Below are positions 26,601 through 33,220 of a stretch of DNA of 64,000 nucleotides, in pieces. The number at the start of each line of letters is the position of its first letter. Position 1 is the stretch's first letter. Made by a program: the position numbers and the translations under genes. Source of the stretch: CABMGU01 sp964508495 (GTDB lineage: Archaea; Nanobdellota; Nanobdellia; Woesearchaeales; ARS49); the NCBI GenBank assembly GCA_964508495.1, contig CAZDUA010000003.1, positions 20,273-84,272 on the forward strand, in the 5' to 3' direction. Under the pieces are notes generated by a model. The model saw only the letters and a list, made by a program, of their open reading frames with translations. It was not told where the DNA came from and ran no database searches.

Positions 26601-27145
26601 TCTATCATTTGTCTGAGCTCGATTGGGCTCATCATGACTAGTCTTGTGATGTCTCCTTGTAGGATTATGTTGTAGCCGTCTGGGTTGATTTTGGCGTTTC
26701 CCATTAGCTCTAGTATTTCTTGTCTCGTCTTGGTTTTTCCGTTTATCTTGTACTTTCCTGCCCCGTCTGCGCGTACTATTCTGGTGACTTTTACTTCGTC
26801 TTCTTCTATTGGGAATATTTTTGCCTTATTATCGAATACTATGCTTACTTCTGCTTCTTTTGACGGTTGTTTTGTTTTTCCGCCGTTGTAAATCAGGTTA
26901 GCACTCTTATCAGCCCTTAATTGTTTTGAAGAGCTTTTTCCTAGGACAAAGCATAACGCATCTAAAATGTTTGATTTTCCGCTTCCGTTTGGTCCTAGGA
27001 CGACGTTAAAGTCGTCTCCGAAGAGCAATTCTGTGTATTTGCCGAAGCTTTTGAAACCGTTTAGGATTAGTTTTGTTATCTTGGTGGCTTTCGCTACCTG
27101 CGGGTTTTCTATCTGCTGGGTAGTTGCTGCATCACTCCCTTCCAT
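23594..27145 (-). CDS. smc: Chromosome segregation protein SMC
   Basis: A 1183-residue SMC ATPase. The N-terminal Walker A is GPNGSGKSN (51-59), with the R-loop region after it. Coiled coils cover roughly 170-500 and 690-1030. The hinge lies at about 530-680 (begins near YGTVSELGSS, ends near RMVTLDGDLCETSGAMTGG). The C-terminal head has the signature LSGGEKTM and Walker B FYVLDEVDAALD. SMC dimers organise and segregate the chromosome. No scpA/scpB partner is adjacent here. A TATA element lies about 25 nt upstream, in the 79-nt divergent gap. Confidence 0.97.
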   Translation of the reverse strand: MEGSDAATTQQIENPQVAKATKITKLILNGFKSFGKYTELLFGDDFNVVLGPNGSGKSNILDALCFVLGKSSSKQLRADKSANLIYNGGKTKQPSKEAEVSIVFDNKAKIFPIEEDEVKVTRIVRADGAGKYKINGKTKTRQEILELMGNAKINPDGYNIILQGDITRLVMMSPIELRQMIEEIAGIGVYEEKKHQALNELQKVGEKLNEAEIILKERETYLKDLKKDRDQALKYKELNDKIKQNKASNLKRQLNRKDEELKKLETKSSGHKEKFSKHQEQTKLLREEIAKHKQTIQDIAAEIERKGEIEQIKIQKEVEHLRIQVATHKQRASTCKTELERIAQRKEQLQKNLEEIDSKIKEITEQKASTHAQLEAITKTVSEIDSKIKTFKQKHDLSDEADIDKQFEQLDKKAEEKQKETQILTEKKQALVREKDKAEYHITTMDEKIAKVKELTDAHTEELDLLKKRKEQFKKLALELNDLLNQDSKDANTLAKGRAELHASREDENKLSIKQASVQESIAQNIAVKKVLENRQKLGEIYGTVSELGSSDSKYSLALEIAAAQRIHSIVVEDDKTAASAIKYLKQERLGTATFLPLNKIKPAPAKDEIKKLAKMEGVYGFAIDLLEFDLKFKNVFSHVFGNTLVIDKIETARKIGIGSARMVTLDGDLCETSGAMTGGFRHKKTGSFKEKELTGKLEDMRNKIAELEGSLSSLENGRKENDEKITTLRELKANLEGDIIKQEKSLHLDTGDLESTKNYKEELTKTIKQISKDLESLEENIAVETKSLTDLKIEKQTIRNKITELRNPIVLAELNAFEEKRKQLGQERVRLETEQKNNTIQLSDVYGRDQENTSKLLKDMEKEEEAFGKEISDIEKIVQDQETGLGKKEKEQQQFQSQFKGLFEKSNKLRDETSQKETKILGIEENARKEELSMNTLSIEEARIKAETAGLTAEFEQYSGVELDMGKPEEQLRKEINDFEKMMTNIGNVNLRALEIYDTVEKEYGILLGKKNVLLREKDDVVTMMNEIEASKKGLFTRTLTVVDGQFRRIFGQLTTKGEAYLELENKEDPFAGGLRFNVRISGNKFIDIRSLSGGEKTMTGLAFLFAVQEHEPATFYVLDEVDAALDKHNSEKLAKLIRSYCGKAQYIVISHNDAIISEGDILYGVSMNQEAGLSNVVSLKM

Positions 27146-27224
27146 ATACTTTTTTGTATACTAAGGGTATATAAAGATTTGGTGGTCAGAAAGGTATTTA
27201 AATGCCCATATTCGACGCTGGCTT

Positions 27225-27644
27225 ATGAACAAGTATGTTGTGGGCGGGCTTGCCAGTCTGGCTTTGTTATACGGCTGTGGTAAGGACCCTGCTGCGAATA
27301 AGGCGCCTCCGAAGCCAAGTAAACTTGAAGAGCGCACTCAGGCAATTATCGCGCATGATGGTGTGCGTATTGATTTGCTTGCTTCTGATATTTCTGGTCT
27401 TCAGAGTGGTATGAAACTTTCAATTGAAGATTATAAGCGCGAGCAGTGGCGCTCATATACGCCTGTGGAATGTCAGATTCCTTCAATCAATTATCAGGTT
27501 TCTCTGCCGATTGAGAATGGTATGAGTTCTGCCAAGCTTACGTTAAGCAAGCCTGAATCGCTTCTTGGTAAGGACTTGTACATTGTTGGTGTGAGAAATG
27601 GAAAGAAGGTTGTTTTGTATAAAATGCAGATGGGAGCGCCATAA
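27225..27644 (+). CDS. Small lipoprotein of unknown function
   Basis: A 139-residue exported protein with a short hydrophobic signal and an LLYGC lipobox (Cys18), then a Lys/Pro-rich spacer and a single small domain with alternating hydrophobic residues. A second Cys is in VECQIPS. Family not recognised. A TATA box (GTATTTAAATG, about 27193-27203) precedes the ATG. The stop overlaps the start of the parvulin gene (TAATG), so both come from one mRNA. Confidence 0.68.
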   Translation: MNKYVVGGLASLALLYGCGKDPAANKAPPKPSKLEERTQAIIAHDGVRIDLLASDISGLQSGMKLSIEDYKREQWRSYTPVECQIPSINYQVSLPIENGMSSAKLTLSKPESLLGKDLYIVGVRNGKKVVLYKMQMGAP

Positions 27645-27925
27645 TGGCGAGTAAAGTCCACGCTTTGCACATTTTGGTTAAGACCGAGCAGGAAGCTTTC
27701 GGTCTTTTGTACGACATTAACCACGGTAAAGACTTCGGTGAAGTCGCAAAAGCCAAGTCTTTGTGTCCTTCTGGTAAGAGTGGTGGCGACCTTGGCTGGT
27801 TTGGCCGTAATCAAATGGTTAAGGAATTTGAGACTGCTGCTTTCTCTATGGAGCCAGGAGAAATCTCAAAGCCGGTTAAGACTCAGTTTGGCTGGCACAT
27901 AATTAAGGTTATAGAAGCTAAGTAA
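27644..27925 (+). CDS. Parvulin-type peptidyl-prolyl isomerase
   Basis: A 93-residue stand-alone parvulin domain. Landmarks are HALHILVKTEQEA, the DFGEVAKAKSLCPSGKSGGDLGWF block, FETAAFSMEPGEIS and the closing FGWHIIKVIE. It catalyses cis-trans isomerisation at proline. There is no signal peptide, so it should be cytosolic even though it is coupled to a lipoprotein gene. Length matches the minimal family size. It abuts the convergent rnhB gene with no gap. Confidence 0.92.
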   Translation: MASKVHALHILVKTEQEAFGLLYDINHGKDFGEVAKAKSLCPSGKSGGDLGWFGRNQMVKEFETAAFSMEPGEISKPVKTQFGWHIIKVIEAK

Positions 27926-28579
27926 TCAATATTCCCCGAGTTTTTTCTGTTTCTTCATTCCGGCTAATATCTGGTATGGTGTCCAGCTGTGTCTGAAAAT
28001 CTCGGGGTGTTTGTTCCAGTTTTTTTTCAGGAATGCTGCTGTTTTCGGGTCTGCCATGTAGCCTGAGCCGAAGTCTTCTCCGACGTGTTTCTTTAATTTC
28101 TCTATTTCCGCGTCGCGTGCTACTTTGGCCAGAATTGAGGCGGCGCCTACAATCAAATATTTTGAGTCTGCTTTGTGTTCTGTCTTAAACTCTATCGTCT
28201 TTGCCATTAATCGTTCAGCAATATATTCGTGGTACGCTTTTGTGTTGGTGCTTGGACAATCTATGAGTGCTCTTTCTGGATTGAGCATGTTTATCAGTTC
28301 AACGCTTTTGTCCGCTTCCAGCCAATTCAAGTTTGCTCCTGTTTCTGAGAGAACGTTTTTGTCTATTTCTGCTGGTGGGACGAGTATTAGCTGGTATTTG
28401 ACGTGTTTTGGCAGTTCTTTTGCTATTCTTTCTCGTTGAAGTGGCGTTAATAGCTTGGAATCTTTGACGCCTAGTTCTTTCAGGGAGGGTTCTTTATTTT
28501 CGTCTATCATCGCTCCGCAGAGTACTAGTGGTCCGATGACGCATCCTCTTCCTGCTTCGTCTATTCCGCAAACTTTCAT
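27926..28579 (-). CDS. rnhB: Ribonuclease HII
   Basis: A 217-residue enzyme that removes RNA from RNA-DNA hybrids and nicks at embedded ribonucleotides. Conserved blocks are GIDEAGRGCVIGPL (first two carboxylates), DSKLLTPLQRE, ALIDCPS and AASILAKVARD, with the GSGYMADPKT loop. The start is ATG 28579 (KVCGIDEAGRG follows directly), matching the family. A longer frame to 28666 would run back over the divergent promoter. Confidence 0.94.
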   Translation of the reverse strand: MKVCGIDEAGRGCVIGPLVLCGAMIDENKEPSLKELGVKDSKLLTPLQRERIAKELPKHVKYQLILVPPAEIDKNVLSETGANLNWLEADKSVELINMLNPERALIDCPSTNTKAYHEYIAERLMAKTIEFKTEHKADSKYLIVGAASILAKVARDAEIEKLKKHVGEDFGSGYMADPKTAAFLKKNWNKHPEIFRHSWTPYQILAGMKKQKKLGEY

Positions 28580-28659
28580 ATCTTGTTGTTTACTTATCTT
28601 CTCTTTAAATTCTTTGCCACAGAAATGTTTATATAATTGCACATTTCCTTTTTTGTTTG

Positions 28660-29016
28660 ATGTCAAGAACTAATCCTACTGCAACTCCTGAGATTATTCA
28701 GTTTGTTGGTGTGAGCGAGCTTTCTGCTGAAGAACAGGTTACTATACAGACTATTACTACAGAGCAGTTTGAGAAGATTAAGCGTGACTTGCAGAACATT
28801 ACTAATATGACTGTTCACGTTAAATTCTATCAGAAGGGTGGCGAGAAGAAGAAGTATTCGATGCACGTTAAAGTTGCAGCTCCTACTCACGTTTTTGATA
28901 GTTCTAATGCGGATGATTGGGAATTGCCTCGCGCTTTGCACAAGGCGTTTGAAGACATTCGCCATCAGATCCAGCACAGACTGCACACGGATCGCACCCG
29001 TCCAGATCGTCTTTAA
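28660..29016 (+). CDS. Possible HPF/RaiA-like ribosome-associated protein
   Basis: A 118-residue basic protein. The centre (NITNMTVHVKFYQKGGEKKKYSMH) and the helix after DDWELPRALHKAFEDIRHQIQHR give a beta-beta-helix pattern like hibernation-promoting factor. That assignment rests on pattern only and is tentative. A TATA box (TTTATATAA, about 28628-28636) lies roughly 27 nt upstream of ATG 28660, giving a leaderless mRNA. Confidence 0.45.
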   Translation: MSRTNPTATPEIIQFVGVSELSAEEQVTIQTITTEQFEKIKRDLQNITNMTVHVKFYQKGGEKKKYSMHVKVAAPTHVFDSSNADDWELPRALHKAFEDIRHQIQHRLHTDRTRPDRL

Positions 29017-29032
29017 TTCTTTAGAAATTTTA

Positions 29033-29107
29033 TAGCGGGAGGAGGATTTGAACCTCCGAGCTATGGGTTATGAGCCCATCGGGAACTCCAGACTTCCCTA
29101 CCCCGCT
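29033..29107 (-). tRNA. Initiator tRNA-Met (CAT)
   Basis: The cloverleaf is complete with anticodon CAT. Initiator features are the A1-U72 acceptor end (AGCGGG.../...CCCGCT) and three G-C pairs at the base of the anticodon stem (GGG CTCATAA CCC). T arm GGAGGTTCAAATCCTCC. Discriminator A. CCA is not encoded. Confidence 0.95.
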
Positions 29108-29189
29108 GTGATATATTCGCTCCTTGTGGTGTTTTATAAATCTTTGCTCAGAAACCTTTAAATATAGTCGACAGGGACGTTTTATCCAT

Positions 29190-29273
29190 GCCGGCGTGGC
29201 ACAACCTGGTACTGCGTAGGATTGCTAATCCTATTTCCGCAAGGATATCCCGGTTCAAATCCGGGCGCCGGCG
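29190..29273 (+). tRNA. tRNA-Ser (GCT)
   Basis: A class II tRNA with a long variable arm (TTTCCGCAAGGATA). Acceptor GCCGGCG/CGCCGGC, anticodon stem TAGGA/TCCTA around TTGCTAA, T arm CCCGGTTCAAATCCGGG, discriminator G. A TATA box (CCTTTAAATATAG, about 29156-29168) lies upstream. The ATG of the next gene begins 2 nt after its 3' end. Confidence 0.96.
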
Positions 29274-29274
29274 T

Positions 29275-29610
29275 ATGAACTCGCAAAAGGGTTATACGCG
29301 AGTCGTTGGTGTTTTCTTTGTTTTAGTTGTAGTTTCGCTAATCTTTGATTTCATTCAGTTTGGTCATCGTGCCGAATCTTGGCACAAGATTTTTCACGTT
29401 TTGCTCGGTATTGCCGTGATAAGGTTCGGCTGGAATAACAAGAATTTCTGGCGTCCTTTCTGTTTGTGGAATGGCGCGTTTTTTACTTTAGTCGGCTTGT
29501 TTGGTTGGGTTTATCCTGATTTTGCCGGCTTGGACGCTTTTAATCGTGTTGATACAATCTTGCATTCAATTGTTGGTCTGTCAGGTCTGTTAATTGGTCT
29601 TAAGAAGTAG
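29275..29610 (+). CDS. Four-helix membrane protein, DUF4383-like
   Basis: A 111-residue protein with four hydrophobic segments: VVGVFFVLVVVSLIFDFI, FHVLLGIAVIRFGW, FFTLVGLFGWVY and HSIVGLSGLLIGLK. Conserved His residues in IFHVLLG and ILHSIVG resemble the pattern of DUF4383. Function unknown. The start codon lies 2 nt after the tRNA-Ser 3' end with no room for a promoter or SD, so it should be transcribed with the tRNA. The frame is open through the tRNA but that part is tRNA, not protein. Confidence 0.68.
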   Translation: MNSQKGYTRVVGVFFVLVVVSLIFDFIQFGHRAESWHKIFHVLLGIAVIRFGWNNKNFWRPFCLWNGAFFTLVGLFGWVYPDFAGLDAFNRVDTILHSIVGLSGLLIGLKK

Positions 29611-30538
29611 TTTTGTCTAATTTCTTCTTCAGTTCTTTCTCTTTTATTTTCGTTCCAATAAAGACAACTCTTGTTTCTTTTTTCTCTCCTTTTTCCCATG
29701 GTCTTGTGAAGTCCATGTCCCAGTGTTTGCCGACTTTGTGGAATGCTACTCGTAGTTCGTCTTTTGCTCCTTTTTTGCTTTCTTTTATGCAGATTATTCC
29801 TTTTGCGCGGAATATGCTTTCTGGCAGGCTTGTCCAGAACTTTTGGAATTTGTCTGAATCAACTGGGCCTATGATGAAGGATGCTGTTTCCATTCCTGTG
29901 TTGTGCGCGTGGTCGTGTTCTTTTCTTTTCCAGTCTAGGTGTTTATCCGGATCAAATTTTCCAACGCCTAGAAGCAATTGCAGGTTTGTTTGTCCTTTTA
30001 TTGTCTCGATTATTTGCGCGTTTGGTATGTATTTTTTGATTTCCTTTTTTACTTGTTCAATTCTTTTCTTATCAACCAAGTCTGCTTTGTTTAGCAGAAC
30101 AATATCTGAGCATTGTAATTGCTCTAAAGCAGTTTTATTTCTTTTAATGTTGTCTTCAAAGTATTCTGCGTCTATTACGCATATGATGCTGTCTAGTTGT
30201 GTTAGATCTACTAGTGGTGGTACGTTGAATGTTTGCGCTACTGGTATTGCTTCTGCCAAACCTGAGGTTTCAACCATTAAATAGTCTATTTTTCCGGTGT
30301 TGATTAGTTCTTTTGCTGCTTCGAGCAGGTCTCCTCTTACTGTGCAGCAAATGCAGCCGTTAGGCAACTCTATCATTTTTTCTTTTGTCGTCATCATTAG
30401 TGCGCCATCTATGCCTACTGCGCCGTATTCGTTTACTATTACTCCTACTCGTAGTCCGTGTTCTGCTGTGAGCACGTAATTGACAAAAGTGGTCTTTCCC
30501 GCTCCTAGTGCTCCTGTTACTATCGTTACTGGTATCAT
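29600..30538 (-). CDS. COG0523 (CobW/ZNG1-like) metallochaperone GTPase
   Basis: A 312-residue G3E GTPase. Walker A is GALGAGKTT, the metal-binding CICC motif sits in PNGCICCTVRGD, the Walker B region is VETSGLAE, and NKAD gives base specificity. After a His-containing linker (EHDHAHNTG) comes a CobW C-terminal domain. COG0523 proteins deliver metals such as zinc or cobalt to client enzymes; the metal cannot be told from sequence. ATG 30538 is chosen over 30556 because a TATA element (about 30560-30569) lies about 25 nt upstream. Confidence 0.86.
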   Translation of the reverse strand: MIPVTIVTGALGAGKTTFVNYVLTAEHGLRVGVIVNEYGAVGIDGALMMTTKEKMIELPNGCICCTVRGDLLEAAKELINTGKIDYLMVETSGLAEAIPVAQTFNVPPLVDLTQLDSIICVIDAEYFEDNIKRNKTALEQLQCSDIVLLNKADLVDKKRIEQVKKEIKKYIPNAQIIETIKGQTNLQLLLGVGKFDPDKHLDWKRKEHDHAHNTGMETASFIIGPVDSDKFQKFWTSLPESIFRAKGIICIKESKKGAKDELRVAFHKVGKHWDMDFTRPWEKGEKKETRVVFIGTKIKEKELKKKLDKTTS

Positions 30539-30590
30539 TGGTGTTTTTCCACTCATAAAGTTTATAAATCATATGCCTAATTTTAGGAGT

Positions 30591-31247
30591 ATGCAAAAAA
30601 GAGTCGTGGTTCTTTCTGTTGGCGGGAGTCTTATTAATCCTGGCCAAATTCGGGTTGATTTTCTTAAGCATTTGAAGTCTTTTGTTGCTGGCAGTTCTCA
30701 TAAATTCATTATTATTTGTGGTGGAGGCATTCAGGCGAGATTGTATCAGGCTGTTGGAAAGAAGTTTGCGTTAGATAACAAAGCGCTTGATGAGGTTGGT
30801 ATTAAGGCAACGGTCTTGAATGCTGAGCTTGTTCGTCATATTTTCAGGGCGTTGCCTGTCCAGCAGGAGCCGAAGGGGATTAATTTCAAGAAAGTCTTGG
30901 TGGCTGCTGGCTGGAAGCCTGGTTGTTCTACTGATTATGATGCTGTTTTGTGGGCTAGGAAGTGTAATGCTAAAGAAGTAATTAATTTGAGTAATACTGA
31001 TTATGTTTATACTAAGGATCCTAAGAAATTTTCTGATGCGAAGCCTTTGAAGAATGTTTCTTGGAAGGATTATAGGAAGATGATTGCTGGTGAGTGGAGT
31101 GCTGGTTTGAGCACTCCTTTTGACCCTGTTGCTTCCAAGGCTGCTGAAAGGTTGAAGTTGAGAGTGTTCGCCATTAATGGTCAGAAGTTAGAAGAATTGT
31201 CAAAAGCGCTTAGCGGCAAATCTTTTGTTGGCACGGTGATTGGATGA
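30591..31247 (+). CDS. pyrH: UMP kinase (archaeal PyrH)
   Basis: A 218-residue amino-acid-kinase-fold enzyme that phosphorylates UMP. Features are VVLSVGGSLINPGQI (phosphate loop), FIIICGGGIQAR, GWKPGCSTDYDAVLWA (the UMP-binding region of archaeal PyrH) and NLSNTDYVYTKDPK. The start at 30591 is supported by AGGAG at 30586-30590 and by a TATA box about 27 nt upstream; an upstream ATG at 30573 is too close to the TATA box. The stop overlaps the next gene (ATGA). Confidence 0.92.
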   Translation: MQKRVVVLSVGGSLINPGQIRVDFLKHLKSFVAGSSHKFIIICGGGIQARLYQAVGKKFALDNKALDEVGIKATVLNAELVRHIFRALPVQQEPKGINFKKVLVAAGWKPGCSTDYDAVLWARKCNAKEVINLSNTDYVYTKDPKKFSDAKPLKNVSWKDYRKMIAGEWSAGLSTPFDPVASKAAERLKLRVFAINGQKLEELSKALSGKSFVGTVIG

Positions 31248-33181
31248 AGAAATTTCTTCTTTTGTTGTTGTTGCTTCCTCTTGTCTCTGCTCAGCCTGCT
31301 GAGTGGTTTCAGTCAAGTTTTGTCAAGGTTCAGCTGAATGTTTCGTCTAGTGTTGATTTGTTGCCTCGTGGTCCTCAGCCTTTTGTTGAGTCTTTGACTG
31401 CCGATGTTATTTTTGTTCCGCATAATTCTGAGTTTGTTGCTGTTAGGAGTTTTGATTCTGTTCCTTCTGCTTTAGTCACGGCTGATCGTGTTCGTTTTGA
31501 ATGGGTTGCTCCTGCTTTAGGCTCTCTTAATTATAGGTACTCTGCCGTTGTTGAGACTGTTAATTCTGTTCCCAGAGTGAGAGCGAAAATCCCGTATCCG
31601 ATTGCAGTGCCGAATAATTTAAAAAAATACATTGAGCCGACTAAAAATATTGATTCTAACAATCCTGCTGTTCTCGGCCAGGCTCATTTGATTGTAAAGA
31701 ATGAAGATGATTTGTTTTTGGTCGTTAGCAAGCTTGCTGTTTGGGTGAAGTCTAATGTTGATTATAATTTGAGCACGTTGACAGCAGAGGTTTCCCAGCC
31801 TGCTTCTTGGGTGTTGGAGAACAGGTATGGTGTTTGTGATGAACTAACCAGCTTATTCATCGCAATGTTGCGTGCTTTGAAGATTCCTGCGCGTTTTGTT
31901 TCTGGTGTTGCTTTTAGCAGCAGTCCTGATGTGCCGGGTGGTTGGGGCGCTCATGGTTGGGCTGAGGTTTATTTTCCTGGTGTTGGCTGGGTTCCTTTTG
32001 ATCCTACTTTTGGCGAGTATGGCTGGGTTGACCCTGGTCATATTAAGTTGAAAGAATCTTTTGACCCTCAAGAGCCCACCACGGTGTTTGAGTGGCAGGC
32101 GCGTGATGTTGATGTTAAAGTGCAGGATTTGGAGGTTTCAGCCGGTCTTGTTGAGAAGAGTGGAAGGGTTCCTCCTGAGCTGAAGATTGCTGTTTCTCCT
32201 TTGAAAGCGAGAGTTGGCTTCGGAAGTTATAATGGAATCGTGCTTGATGTTGAGAACTTGGCTGATTATTATGTTGGTGCTGATTTTAGTTTGACGCGTG
32301 TTACTGATATGAAGATTTTGGGCAGTGAGTCTCAGGGTGTTGTTTTGACTCCGAGAGGCCGTGGTCGTGTTTTCTGGACTGTTGAGGTGAAGGAAGGTCT
32401 TGATCCTAAGTTCCAGTATGAGCTTCCTTTGCTGGTTTATAGTATTCGCAACGAAACTTTTAGTTCAGCATTTGCTGTTGGCCAGTGGGATGTTGGTTAT
32501 TCTTTGCTTGATATTAATTCGAATATTGAGCGTTTGACTGTTTCGCAAAAGGACGCGTTGGATTTAGCTTGTGCTTTTGAGAATGATCTTGTCTGGACTG
32601 ATGCTGGCAAGTTGAACTGTCTTGTTCAGAATCGTGCTGAGGTTGAAGTTCCTGTTACTGTTTGTTTTGAGAAGTGCCAGCAGTTGTCTGTTTCTGCTAA
32701 GGGCACGGTTCCTGTTTCTTTTAGTGTTCCTTCTGTAACGCCTGGCCCTCATGAGGTTGAGGTTTCTGCGACTTCTGGAACGGTTGTTAAGAAGGCGGTT
32801 TTGACTTTAGTGCGTCTTGACCCGCCTCGTATTGAAATCAATGATGTTTCTCTTCCTCCGGTTGTTAATTACGGTGATTCTTTCTCGTTGAAGTTTACTC
32901 TAACGAGAGCTAGTGTTTCTTTCCCGCAGAATGTTAGCGTTGAGGTTGAAGGCGGCGGTGCTAGTGCCAGCATTGATGTTGGCGAATTGCTTGTTGACCA
33001 GGAAATCGTTGTTAATATTCGTTCTGACCAGTTGTATTCTTCCAATCCTGTTTTTGATATTGATGTTTCTTTTAAGGACTCGTTCGGTAAAGAGTTCAGC
33101 GTGAGCAAGAGCGCTTCCATTCAAGTCAATAATGTCCCTTGGTACAAGCGTGTTATTGGCTGGTTTGTTGATTTGTTTTAG
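31244..33181 (+). CDS. Secreted transglutaminase-like protein
   Basis: A 645-residue exported protein with a cleavable-looking signal (KKFLLLLLLLPLVSA, cut before Gln17). A transglutaminase-core cysteine-protease domain lies at about 150-270: Cys in RYGVCDELTS (near 197), His in GAHGWAEVYF (near 237) and Asp in VPFDPTFG (near 253). The rest is several beta-sandwich-like repeats (about 300-630). There is no clear C-terminal membrane anchor, only a short amphipathic WYKRVIGWFVDLF. Such proteins may crosslink or cleave surface proteins. The start overlaps the pyrH stop. Confidence 0.8.
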   Translation: MKKFLLLLLLLPLVSAQPAEWFQSSFVKVQLNVSSSVDLLPRGPQPFVESLTADVIFVPHNSEFVAVRSFDSVPSALVTADRVRFEWVAPALGSLNYRYSAVVETVNSVPRVRAKIPYPIAVPNNLKKYIEPTKNIDSNNPAVLGQAHLIVKNEDDLFLVVSKLAVWVKSNVDYNLSTLTAEVSQPASWVLENRYGVCDELTSLFIAMLRALKIPARFVSGVAFSSSPDVPGGWGAHGWAEVYFPGVGWVPFDPTFGEYGWVDPGHIKLKESFDPQEPTTVFEWQARDVDVKVQDLEVSAGLVEKSGRVPPELKIAVSPLKARVGFGSYNGIVLDVENLADYYVGADFSLTRVTDMKILGSESQGVVLTPRGRGRVFWTVEVKEGLDPKFQYELPLLVYSIRNETFSSAFAVGQWDVGYSLLDINSNIERLTVSQKDALDLACAFENDLVWTDAGKLNCLVQNRAEVEVPVTVCFEKCQQLSVSAKGTVPVSFSVPSVTPGPHEVEVSATSGTVVKKAVLTLVRLDPPRIEINDVSLPPVVNYGDSFSLKFTLTRASVSFPQNVSVEVEGGGASASIDVGELLVDQEIVVNIRSDQLYSSNPVFDIDVSFKDSFGKEFSVSKSASIQVNNVPWYKRVIGWFVDLF

Positions 33182-33220
33182 AACAGTAGTTTTATAAACA
33201 CCCTTTCTTCTTTTAAACTC

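Noticed and set aside
29188..29274. Upstream in-frame extension of the membrane-protein gene through tRNA-Ser
   Set aside because: The extension is exactly the tRNA sequence; the hydrophobic protein starts at ATG 29275.
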